A stretch of DNA of 5,065 bases, taken from assembly GCA_024641625.1 (NCBI GenBank), contig JAHECQ010000303.1, positions 1-5,065 on the forward strand, read 5' to 3'. This document shows, in pieces, positions 1 to 5,065 of this stretch. Source of the stretch: Acidimicrobiales bacterium. Lineage in GTDB: Bacteria; Actinomycetota; Acidimicrobiia; Acidimicrobiales; SZUA-35. A program made the position numbers and the translations under genes. The notes under the pieces were generated by a model. The model worked only from the letters and a program-made list of their open reading frames with translations, was not told the DNA's origin and ran no database searches. Every line of letters starts with the position of its first letter. Position 1 is the first letter of the stretch.

Positions 1-52
1 TTGCGACACGGCGCGATCGTACCGGCGTCGCTCGACCCAGACCCGAACCCTC

Positions 53-1219
53 TCAGAGCTGGGGCAACACGCCCTCGGCAATTCGTGCGAGCTGGTCGTC
101 GACCTTGGCGTAGGCGTCCCCCGGCATGGCCGGGAACAGCATGAGGTCCGCGAGCCCGCCGAGTTGCCCCCGATACCAAGCGATCTGCTCGGCGACGTCA
201 TCGGCGGTGCCGACGATCCAGACCTTGTTCTCGAGCGACTCCTCGAGCGTGGGAATGAGACCGGCCGGTGCCGGCTTGCCGTCGCGGCCCATGTAGCCGC
301 GGCTCCACCCATAGGGTCCGAGGAACTTCCAGAACTCGTCGTGACCGTTGCGCACCGACGCAATCGCTTCTTCGCGACTGTCGGCCACACAGGTGTTGAG
401 CACCAGCATCCGCTTCTCGCCCGGGTTCAGTTCGGTGCCGTGGGCCTCGGCATACACCTCGGCGAAACGTTCCCAGAACTGCTTCATGAACACGTGATTC
501 TTCAGCCACATCACGCCGCCCCACCCATTGCGGGGCACGGCGTCGAGCGTGGGAGGAGAGGTGACCGCCTGCCAGATCTCGTAGGGGTAGAGCGGGCGCG
601 GCACCAAGGTCAGCTCACTGACGAATCCACCTCGGTCGGGGATTCCCGGCACCGGGAACCGGTACACGTCGCCCGTGAACGAGAAACGCTCGTGGTCGAG
701 CGCCAGACGCATCACCTGGAGCGCCTCTTCGAATTGGTGCCGGTTGAGCTCATCGGCGGCCGCGGCGTCGGGATTGTCGAACGAACCGATCTTCGTTCCG
801 AGATTCTCGGCTTCCCGGGGCACCGTACCTCGACCGATCCCCAGCACTCCTCGACCCTTGGACAGGTTGTGCAGTGAGGCGAAGTCCTCGGCGAGTCGCA
901 ACGGATGCCACTGCCCGACGATGTTGAACATCGTGCCGATCCGGATGTTCTCGGTGCGTTCGGCCAGCGCCACCCCGGTGAGCAGGCCATTGGGCACCAC
1001 TTCGTAGCCCTCGTACTGGAAGTGATGCTCGGTGAGCCAGAACGAGTCGAAGCCGAGCTTGTCGCACAGGACGCCCGTGTCGAGGATCTGCTCGGTGGCC
1101 TTCCACACTTCGGCGGCGTCGTACCGCCGATCGGTCGGGGCCGGGGCACCGGCGCCCGCATCGGGCATTTCGACGCCGCCGAACAAGAAGACACCGGTGC
1201 GCAACTGCTGCGAAGACAT
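53..1219 (-). CDS. LLM-class flavin-dependent oxidoreductase (luciferase-like monooxygenase)
   Basis: The 388-residue protein belongs to the bacterial luciferase-like family, cytoplasmic enzymes that use reduced flavin (FMNH2 or F420H2) for oxygenation or hydride transfer. Visible family marks are the early barrel strand with WLTEHHF (residues 61-67), then IRIGTMFNIVGQWHPLRLAED (about 92-112), and the flavin-loop motif GRGVLGIGRG (122-131). Near the end is VGTADDVAEQIAWYR (336-350), the usual C-terminal segment of this family. The length is normal to slightly long, because there is an insertion-rich middle (about 145-205). The ATG at 1219 is chosen because TAGCCT lies 7 nt before it, a leaderless-type signal, and the N-terminal strand TGVFLFGG starts soon after. 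It follows the methyltransferase on the same strand after 17 bp. The substrate is unknown. The motifs do not distinguish FMN from F420, and nothing ties it to the plus-strand catabolic genes. Confidence 0.92.
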   Translation of the reverse strand: MSSQQLRTGVFLFGGVEMPDAGAGAPAPTDRRYDAAEVWKATEQILDTGVLCDKLGFDSFWLTEHHFQYEGYEVVPNGLLTGVALAERTENIRIGTMFNIVGQWHPLRLAEDFASLHNLSKGRGVLGIGRGTVPREAENLGTKIGSFDNPDAAAADELNRHQFEEALQVMRLALDHERFSFTGDVYRFPVPGIPDRGGFVSELTLVPRPLYPYEIWQAVTSPPTLDAVPRNGWGGVMWLKNHVFMKQFWERFAEVYAEAHGTELNPGEKRMLVLNTCVADSREEAIASVRNGHDEFWKFLGPYGWSRGYMGRDGKPAPAGLIPTLEESLENKVWIVGTADDVAEQIAWYRGQLGGLADLMLFPAMPGDAYAKVDDQLARIAEGVLPQL

Positions 1220-1232
1220 GCGGGTCAGGCTA
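1220..1232 (-). promoter_or_regulatory. candidate leaderless promoter of the luciferase-like gene
   Basis: On the minus strand TAGCCT (1232 to 1227) fits the actinobacterial -10 consensus TANNNT and is followed by 7 nt and then the ATG at 1219. Transcription would start at or next to the start codon. There is no purine-rich ribosome binding site in the 17-bp gap, which fits leaderless translation. No -35 box is recognisable in the end of the methyltransferase gene. Readthrough from the methyltransferase promoter is an alternative. Confidence 0.35.
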
Positions 1233-1236
1233 GGGG

Positions 1237-1872
1237 TCAGAGACGATGGGCGACGACGATGTGATCGATGGCATCAGCAGCGTGCTCGGCGGCCTCGCCG
1301 TGACCGCCCTCGAGCGCGACGGGTCGCAGAAGCGTTTCCGCCCGAACGATTTCGAACCCCGCCTTCACGAAGATCTCGGCCATCTCGGTGGGTGTGGTGA
1401 GCACGTCGGGATCCTGTGGGCCGCCGTGGCCATGCTCGATGTTGTCCCGGTCGTGACCGACCACGACCAGATGCCCGCCGGGAGCGACGGCTGCGGCGCA
1501 TCGGGCAAGGAACGGTTCACGGAGTGCGGTCGGCCAGTGCAGGTACACATGGGCCACCAGATCCCAACAGCCGGTCCCCAGATCCCAATCGACGAGATCG
1601 GCCACCACCCAGTCGACGGCAACGCCCTCGGCCTCGGCTCCCACACGGCCGGTCTCGACACCCACCTTCGAGAAGTCGACCCCGGTGACCGTCCAACCTC
1701 GGCCGGCGAGCCACACCGCATTGCGTCCTTCGCCGCACGCGAGATCGACCGCACGCCCGGGTACCACACCACTCGCCTCGAGATGCTCGATGGCCTCGGC
1801 AAAGAACTTGTTGGGCTCGAGACTCCACACCCGACCCGACCCGTACCGCTTGTCCCAGGTTGTTGCGTCCAT
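1237..1872 (-). CDS. class I SAM-dependent methyltransferase
   Basis: This 211-residue protein is a small Rossmann-fold methyltransferase that should transfer a methyl group from S-adenosylmethionine; the acceptor is unknown. It opens with MDATTWDKRYGSG..WSLEPN (residues 1-21), a common N-terminus of this actinobacterial and TehB-like group. SAM-binding motif I is VDLACGEGRNAVWLA (42-56). The acidic end of strand 2 is VTGVDFS (62-68), motif II is VVADLVDWD (89-97), motif IV is WDLVAHVYLHW (103-113), and the strand-5 segment is PGGHLVVVGHD (131-141). The catalytic domain is complete. The histidine-rich stretch after it (GHDRDNIEHGHGG, 139-151) precedes the last helix-strand unit. The start is supported by TAGGCT 6 nt before the ATG and by the N-terminal family match. 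It is divergent from the YgfK-like gene and lies upstream of the luciferase-like gene. A tellurite or thiopurine methyltransferase-like role is possible but not shown. Confidence 0.92.
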   Translation of the reverse strand: MDATTWDKRYGSGRVWSLEPNKFFAEAIEHLEASGVVPGRAVDLACGEGRNAVWLAGRGWTVTGVDFSKVGVETGRVGAEAEGVAVDWVVADLVDWDLGTGCWDLVAHVYLHWPTALREPFLARCAAAVAPGGHLVVVGHDRDNIEHGHGGPQDPDVLTTPTEMAEIFVKAGFEIVRAETLLRPVALEGGHGEAAEHAADAIDHIVVAHRL

Positions 1873-1884
1873 GTTCCCAGCCTA
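1873..1884 (-). promoter_or_regulatory. candidate leaderless promoter of the methyltransferase gene
   Basis: On the minus strand TAGGCT (1884 to 1879) matches TANNNT and is separated by exactly 6 nt (GGGAAC) from the ATG whose A is base 1872. That is the spacing at which the A of the ATG would be the first transcribed base, as in many actinobacterial leaderless genes. The GGGA in the spacer is too close to the ATG to act as a good Shine-Dalgarno site. The -35 region (about 1902-1908) is not consensus and abuts the palindrome at 1910-1925, so the promoter could be factor-controlled. Confidence 0.5.
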
Positions 1885-1898
1885 GACGTGGCGATTCG

Positions 1899-1931
1899 GG
1901 CGATCGGTCCCGGGAAGCTTCCCGGATCGCC
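1899..1931. promoter_or_regulatory. palindromic candidate operator upstream of the methyltransferase
   Basis: CCGGGAAGCTTCCCGG at 1910-1925 is a perfect 16-bp palindrome. It is extended by GGCGAT at 1899-1904 and its complement ATCGCC at 1926-1931, with five unpaired bases (1905-1909) on the left side only. A direct copy of GGCGAT also occurs at 1890-1895. The core lies 38 to 53 bp upstream of the methyltransferase start, where a dimeric regulator would bind. No T-run follows on either strand, so it is not a terminator. The binding protein is unknown. Confidence 0.45.
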
Positions 1932-2092
1932 GTCCACCCATCGACGCAAACCGCAAGGCCAAATGACGGACCGCGGTCAGGAACGGGTAATGAACACGTA
2001 ACAGGCCGGACGATTCAAAGCCCCTGATCGCTTGACATCCTGTGAAGGCGTTCAGCAGGCTGCAGCAACCCGGCGAACGATCCTGGCCCATG

Positions 2093-2135
2093 CCTTCCTC
2101 TCCTCCCACCCTCCCCCCTACCCTCTCTCTCCCCC
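2093..2135. other. polypyrimidine tract with minus-strand G-quadruplex motif
   Basis: Forty-one of 43 bases are C or T on the plus strand; the exceptions are A at 2108 and 2120. On the minus strand the part from 2123 to 2105 reads GGG-TA-GGGGGG-A-GGG-T-GGG, which meets the usual four-tract rule with loops of 2, 1 and 1 nt. A fifth G-run pairs with 2131-2135. The plus strand could form an i-motif. The tract is about 150 bp before the YgfK-like start and 220 bp before the methyltransferase start. Confidence 0.6.
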
Positions 2136-2154
2136 ACGCCTTCGCGCCGTGCTG

Positions 2155-2211
2155 CCTCGCGTCCCTTCGATGGCCTCGCGTCCCTTCGATGGCCTCGCGT
2201 CCCTTCGATGA
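2155..2211. repeat. three tandem copies of a 19-bp repeat
   Basis: The unit CCTCGCGTCCCTTCGATGG occurs at 2155-2173, 2174-2192 and 2193-2211. The first two copies are identical and the third differs only in its last base (A for G). The unit is not a multiple of 3, so it reads through all three frames and is unlikely to be coding. It ends 73 bp before the YgfK-like start codon. It may be a set of regulator sites, or an unstable tandem array of no function; no inverted repeats or duplication mark it as an insertion element. Confidence 0.9.
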
Positions 2212-2284
2212 AATTGTCGGGTGTCGCCGCATGATCGTGGAACTCGATCGAGCCCCGACGTGCGAAGCGGACCGGTAGCGTTCC

Positions 2285-4081
2285 GTGGCTCACGAGACAC
2301 CGCCGCTGTCACCCCTGCCCATGGGGGTTCTCCTGGACCGGATCGCCCACGAATGGCAGACACGGCGTCGGATCTTCGATCTCCCGACCGCCCGTTTCTG
2401 GAGGCCCGACCCGGCCGTCGACCTCGGCTTCGAGTTCCTGGGAAGACGTTGCGCCACCCCCGTCGGCCCTGCGGCCGGGCCCCACAGCCAGATGGCTCAG
2501 AACCTCGTACTGGCGTGGCTCGCCGGCTCCCGGCTGTTCGAGCTGAAGACGGTACAGGTGCTCGACGACCTCGAGATCGCCAGGCCCTGCATCGACGCGC
2601 AGACCATCGGATTCAACATCGAATGGAGCCAGGAACTCACCGTCGGTCAGAGCCTGGCCGAGTACACCAAGGCGTGGATGCTGCTCGAGATCCTGCAGCA
2701 TTGGGAGCCTTTGAGCGAGTACCTCTCGGCCGATCCGGGGCCCTTCGTGTTCGACATGAGTGTGGGCTACGACCTGGCCGGGATCTCCAGCGAGAAAGTG
2801 GCGTCGTTCCTTCGCGGTATGGGAGACGCGCGGGCATCGATCGACACCCTCCGACCTGAGATCCGCGGTGCCTTCGCCCCCTTCGCCGACCTCGACTTCC
2901 GGCCGTGCATCGCCGACACCCTCACGCTGTCGACCTTCCACGGGTGTCCGCCGGAGGAGATCGAATCCATCACCAAGCACCTCATCGACGTCCACGATCT
3001 CGACGTCATCGTGAAACTCAATCCCACCCTGCTCGGCTACGAAGCGGTCGCCGACCTCCTCCACGACCAACTCGGGTACCACGACATCCCGCTTCCCCGG
3101 AGTGCCTTCGATGCCGACCTCCAGTTCGACCGGGCGATCGATCTCATCGGCGAGCTGAACCACTACGCCAGGGCACGTGGACGCTCCTTCGGCATCAAGC
3201 TCACCAACACCCTGGTGGTCGAGAACCATCGCGGCCGGCTTCCCGAGGACACCATGTACCTCTCGGGCGCTCCGCTGCACGTGATCGCCTCGGCCCTGCT
3301 GGTGGCACTCGGCGCCGGTCTCCCCGGCATTCTGGATGTGCCGGGCCATGACGGCGACGTGATGGTGAGCTTCTCGGCCGGCATCACCAAGGACAACCTC
3401 GCTGGAACGCTGGCCGGCGGCGCCAATCCGACGACAGTCTGCACCGACTTGTTGAAACCCGGCGGATACGGTCGGTTGGCGCCGATGCTCAAAGCCCTCA
3501 CCGCTGATCTCGCAACGGCCGGCCACTCGAGTCTCGCCGACTTCCGTCAGGCCTGCCAGGCGCAGGCGCAACGGGACGGTCATCCCACGACGGCGGCTGC
3601 GCATCTCGCCGACATCCTCGGCCCCAACCTCGGCGACTACCACCGCGACGGCAACTCGAAGCTCCCCCGAGCGGTGGATCATGAACTCGAGATGTTCGGC
3701 TGTGTCGCCTGCAACTTCTGCGTGACCGTCTGTCCGAACGATGCCTTCACCAACATCAAGAGCACCGGGCTGGCGTTGGGCGATCTCACCGAGGCGCACA
3801 TCGGTCGCCAGCAGTACGTGGTCTTCGCCGAGTTGTGCAACGAATGCGGAAATTGCATGACCTATTGCCCCGAACAAGGCGACCCGGCGATCATCAAGCC
3901 ACGGCTCTACACCGACCCGGAGCTGTTCCGGGCCAGGGACGGACAGGGCTTCCTGATCGAGGGTGCCACCGTGGTCGAGGCCCGATCCGACGAGGCGTCC
4001 CGCAACATCCTGCAATCGCTGTTGTCGTCCGAACATGGCACGCTGTTCCCCGGCCCACCTTCGACCTCCGACGCCCAATGA
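2285..4081 (+). CDS. YgfK-like flavin/iron-sulfur oxidoreductase lacking the NAD(P)H domain
   Basis: This 598-residue cytoplasmic protein resembles E. coli YgfK (putative selenate reductase subunit, linked to purine/urate metabolism), itself related to dihydropyrimidine dehydrogenase (DPD). The N-terminal part (about 12-410) is a dihydroorotate dehydrogenase-type FMN barrel: CATPVGPAAGPHSQMAQN (56-73), FELKTVQ with K88, LSTFHGCPPEEIE (215-227), VKLNPTLLGY with K244, FSAGITKDN (363-371) and TVCTDLLKPGGYGRL (384-398). K88 and K244 align by eye with FMN-binding lysines of DPD. After a linker, two CxxCxxCxxxCP motifs (C473-C483, C518-C528) bind two [4Fe-4S] clusters, followed by the YgfK-type tail GFLIEGATV (555-563). 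The GltD-like FAD/NAD(P)H domain found between these parts in full-length YgfK (about 1000 residues) is absent. GTG at 2285 is preferred: an in-frame TAG at 2276 bars anything earlier, and the first 12 residues include the conserved PLP. It probably reduces a heterocycle; the substrate is unproven. Confidence 0.88.
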   Translation: MAHETPPLSPLPMGVLLDRIAHEWQTRRRIFDLPTARFWRPDPAVDLGFEFLGRRCATPVGPAAGPHSQMAQNLVLAWLAGSRLFELKTVQVLDDLEIARPCIDAQTIGFNIEWSQELTVGQSLAEYTKAWMLLEILQHWEPLSEYLSADPGPFVFDMSVGYDLAGISSEKVASFLRGMGDARASIDTLRPEIRGAFAPFADLDFRPCIADTLTLSTFHGCPPEEIESITKHLIDVHDLDVIVKLNPTLLGYEAVADLLHDQLGYHDIPLPRSAFDADLQFDRAIDLIGELNHYARARGRSFGIKLTNTLVVENHRGRLPEDTMYLSGAPLHVIASALLVALGAGLPGILDVPGHDGDVMVSFSAGITKDNLAGTLAGGANPTTVCTDLLKPGGYGRLAPMLKALTADLATAGHSSLADFRQACQAQAQRDGHPTTAAAHLADILGPNLGDYHRDGNSKLPRAVDHELEMFGCVACNFCVTVCPNDAFTNIKSTGLALGDLTEAHIGRQQYVVFAELCNECGNCMTYCPEQGDPAIIKPRLYTDPELFRARDGQGFLIEGATVVEARSDEASRNILQSLLSSEHGTLFPGPPSTSDAQ

Positions 4082-4130
4082 CCCACGCCCCCTTGCGATC
4101 CACCCAGTGATGAGAACCAACGCACCATGA
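4078..4130 (+). promoter_or_regulatory. possible translational relay of overlapping mini-frames
   Basis: The YgfK-like stop overlaps an ATG (ATGA, 4078-4081) opening a 10-codon frame, MTHAPLRSTQ, that ends at TGA 4108-4110. That stop shares its A with ATG 4110-4112, which opens a 6-codon frame, MRTNAP, ending at TGA 4128-4130. This last stop overlaps the hydrolase ATG at 4127 (ATGA). A terminating ribosome could thus step by re-initiation to a start lacking a strong binding site. Such short frames can arise by chance, and I do not claim that the peptides function. Confidence 0.25.
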
Positions 4131-5053
4131 ACCGCACCGTCATCGTCGGGGCCGCGCAGCTCGGCCCGATCGCCGCCGAGGAGTCCCGCTCTGCGGTGGT
4201 CGATCGTCTGATCGACCTGCTCCGACAAGGAGCCGGCGTCGGTTGTGAGCTCATTGTCTTCCCCGAGCTCGCGCTCACCACCTTCTTCCCTCGTTGGTAC
4301 ACCGAGGATCTCGCAGGGCACGACCATTTCTACGAAACCTCGATGCCGGGACCCGAGACGCAACCCCTGTTCGACGAAGCTCGTCGGCTCGGCATCGGGT
4401 TCGCCCTCGGGTTCGCCGAGCTCACCCCCGACGGACACCGGTACAACGCCTACGTGTTGGTCGAACGGGACGGGTCGATCGTGGGCAAGTACCGCAAGGT
4501 GCACATCCCAGGACACGAGAACGATGAACCGTGGAGACCGTTCCAACATCTGGAGCGCCGCTACTTCGAGGAATCGCCCGACGGCTTCGGTGTGTGGCGA
4601 GCCTTCGGCGGCATCGTCGGGATGGCGATCTGCAACGATCGACGATGGCCCGAGACCTACCGGGAACTCGGTCTCCAGGGCGTCGAGCTGGTGCTCATCG
4701 GCTACAACACACCGATTCACTACGCACCCGACCCCGGGCAGAATCCGCTGCAAGGTTTCCACAATCACCTGGTGATGCAGGCCGGTGCCTACCAGAACGG
4801 CACGTGGGTCGTCGGTGTGGCCAAGGGCGGCAACGAGGAAGGCGTCGAGTCGCTGGCGCAGTCGGCCATCATCGCCCCCTCCGGCCAGATCGTTGCCCAG
4901 GCGGTCACCACGGCCGACGAACTCATCTGGGCCCGTTGCGACCTCGACTGGTGTGCCAAGTACAAGGAGACCCTGTTCGACTTCGACCGGTATCGCCGGC
5001 CTGAGATGTATCGACGAATCACCGATCAGAAAGGCGTGGTGCTGCCCGAATGA
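4127..5053 (+). CDS. N-carbamoyl-D-amino acid hydrolase (nitrilase superfamily)
   Basis: The 308-residue cytoplasmic protein matches N-carbamoyl-D-amino acid amidohydrolase (about 304 residues in Agrobacterium) from end to end. These enzymes cleave the carbamoyl group from an N-carbamoyl amino acid, giving amino acid, CO2 and ammonia. The catalytic triad is present as E47 (FPELALTTFFPRW), K124 (KYRKVHIPGH) and C169 (ICNDRRWPE). H126 and H141 (FQHLERRY), the carboxylate-binding R172/R173 and GYNTP (192-196) also fit, with a constant offset from the known enzyme after a three-residue loop deletion. CNDRRWPE favours this family over beta-ureidopropionase. The N-terminus aligns from the first residue, which supports the ATG at 4127. 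The ribosome binding site is weak (GAGAA at 4112-4116). It lies 45 bp after the YgfK-like gene and overlaps the next gene by 4 bp, so it is probably one operon. The true substrate may be a different ureido acid. Confidence 0.93.
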   Translation: MNRTVIVGAAQLGPIAAEESRSAVVDRLIDLLRQGAGVGCELIVFPELALTTFFPRWYTEDLAGHDHFYETSMPGPETQPLFDEARRLGIGFALGFAELTPDGHRYNAYVLVERDGSIVGKYRKVHIPGHENDEPWRPFQHLERRYFEESPDGFGVWRAFGGIVGMAICNDRRWPETYRELGLQGVELVLIGYNTPIHYAPDPGQNPLQGFHNHLVMQAGAYQNGTWVVGVAKGGNEEGVESLAQSAIIAPSGQIVAQAVTTADELIWARCDLDWCAKYKETLFDFDRYRRPEMYRRITDQKGVVLPE

Positions 5054-5065
5054 CCCAAGACCCGA
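5050..5065 (+). CDS. start of a further operon gene, truncated by the window end
   Basis: ATG at 5050-5052 overlaps the hydrolase stop TGA 5051-5053 as ATGA, the commonest arrangement of translationally coupled genes, and reads MTQDP before the window ends. AGAAAGG at 5028-5034 is a purine-rich sequence upstream, though about 15 nt away is longer than usual. Five codons cannot identify the product. From pathway logic a cyclic amidohydrolase (dihydropyrimidinase or hydantoinase) or the missing NAD(P)H reductase would be expected here, but that is inference only. Confidence 0.5.

Larger units (their letters stand above)
1873..2284. other. divergent intergenic region
   Basis: This 412-bp spacer separates the two divergent gene pairs and holds all the non-coding signals of the window: the methyltransferase promoter and palindrome (1873-1931), a smaller dyad TGAC-N8-GTCA (1964-1979), the C-rich tract (2093-2135), the 19-bp tandem repeat (2155-2211) and the leader of the YgfK-like gene (2212-2284). 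Reading frames of 78-116 codons cross it on both strands, but they are low-complexity products of the repeat and C-rich tract with no recognisable domain. I see no tRNA, no known riboswitch and no rho-independent terminator. Confidence 0.7.

Noticed and set aside
1..9. GTG TCG CAA on the minus strand at the very left edge as the start of another gene after the luciferase-like gene.
   Set aside because: Only three codons are visible, with no promoter or ribosome binding site in the 52-bp flank. The flank (1-52) shows no terminator either.
2032..2061. A perfect TTGACA (2032-2037) as -35 box of a plus-strand promoter.
   Set aside because: At spacings of 15-19 bp the best -10 is CAGGCT, which lacks the first T of TANNNT. 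It is also more than 220 bp from the start codon. Possible but not supported.
2066..2090. Spacer sequence around CGAACGATCCTGGCCC resembling the 5' end of 16S rRNA.
   Set aside because: The resemblance covers only a dozen or so bases and is not continued on either side, so it is coincidence.
2155..2211. The 19-bp array as a CRISPR.
   Set aside because: The copies are directly adjacent with no spacers, the unit is too short, and no cas gene is nearby.
2276..2281. TAGCGT as a leaderless -10 box for the YgfK-like gene.
   Set aside because: It ends only 3 nt before the GTG, so transcription would begin inside the gene. It would fit only if the ATG at 2321 were the start, and that start cuts off the conserved PLP segment.
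1882..2293. Frames of 78-116 codons in the divergent spacer on both strands.
   Set aside because: Their sequences (for example repeated GREAIEGTRGHRRDAR) come from the 19-bp repeat and the C-rich tract. They have no domain, and two of them overlap the neighbouring gene or promoter.
2321..2323. ATG at 2321 as the start of the YgfK-like protein.
   Set aside because: The residues before it (SPLP) align with the N-terminus of E. coli YgfK, and there is no ribosome binding site before it. The GTG at 2285 fits better.
2309..4768. An 819-codon open frame on the minus strand, antisense to both plus-strand genes.
   Set aside because: It mirrors the codon bias of two clearly recognisable plus-strand proteins, crosses their intergenic gap, and its translation has no recognisable domain. 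Such antisense frames are usual in GC-rich DNA.

Overview
The window is GC-rich DNA with dense, strongly GC3-biased coding. Its proteins and control signals look actinobacterial: a GTG start, weak or absent Shine-Dalgarno sequences, and TANNNT -10 boxes placed 6-7 nt before ATG codons. An environmental actinomycete, perhaps Acidimicrobiia-like, is the best guess, but no rRNA or marker gene is present to prove it.

There are two divergent gene pairs around a 412-bp spacer. The left pair is on the minus strand: a small class I SAM-dependent methyltransferase (1872 to 1237) followed 17 bp later by a luciferase-like flavin monooxygenase (1219 to 53). Each has its own candidate leaderless promoter, so they may not form a strict operon. 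Their substrates cannot be read from the sequence.

The right pair is on the plus strand. It starts with a 598-aa YgfK-like oxidoreductase (2285-4081) made of a dihydroorotate/dihydropyrimidine dehydrogenase-type flavin barrel followed directly by a 2x[4Fe-4S] ferredoxin domain. It is followed by a nitrilase-superfamily N-carbamoyl-D-amino acid hydrolase (4127-5053) with all expected active-site residues. A further gene begins at 5050, overlapping the hydrolase stop by 4 bp, and leaves the window after five codons. Reducing a cyclic ureide or pyrimidine-like ring, opening it, and removing the carbamoyl group is the logic of reductive pyrimidine, hydantoin or purine breakdown. The ring-opening amidohydrolase would have to lie downstream.

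The most interesting point is the architecture of the first enzyme. Its sequence is of the YgfK type, but it lacks the GltD-like FAD/NAD(P)H domain that sits between barrel and ferredoxin in full-length YgfK, so its layout resembles PreA. It must take electrons from a separate partner not seen here. The pair may therefore be part of an uncharacterised reductive heterocycle-degradation pathway.

The spacer (1873-2284) holds a 16-bp perfect palindrome just upstream of the methyltransferase promoter, a cytosine-rich tract whose minus strand is a canonical G-quadruplex motif, and a 3x19-bp tandem repeat. Very short overlapping reading frames precede both plus-strand genes and may relay ribosomes to starts that lack a good ribosome binding site.
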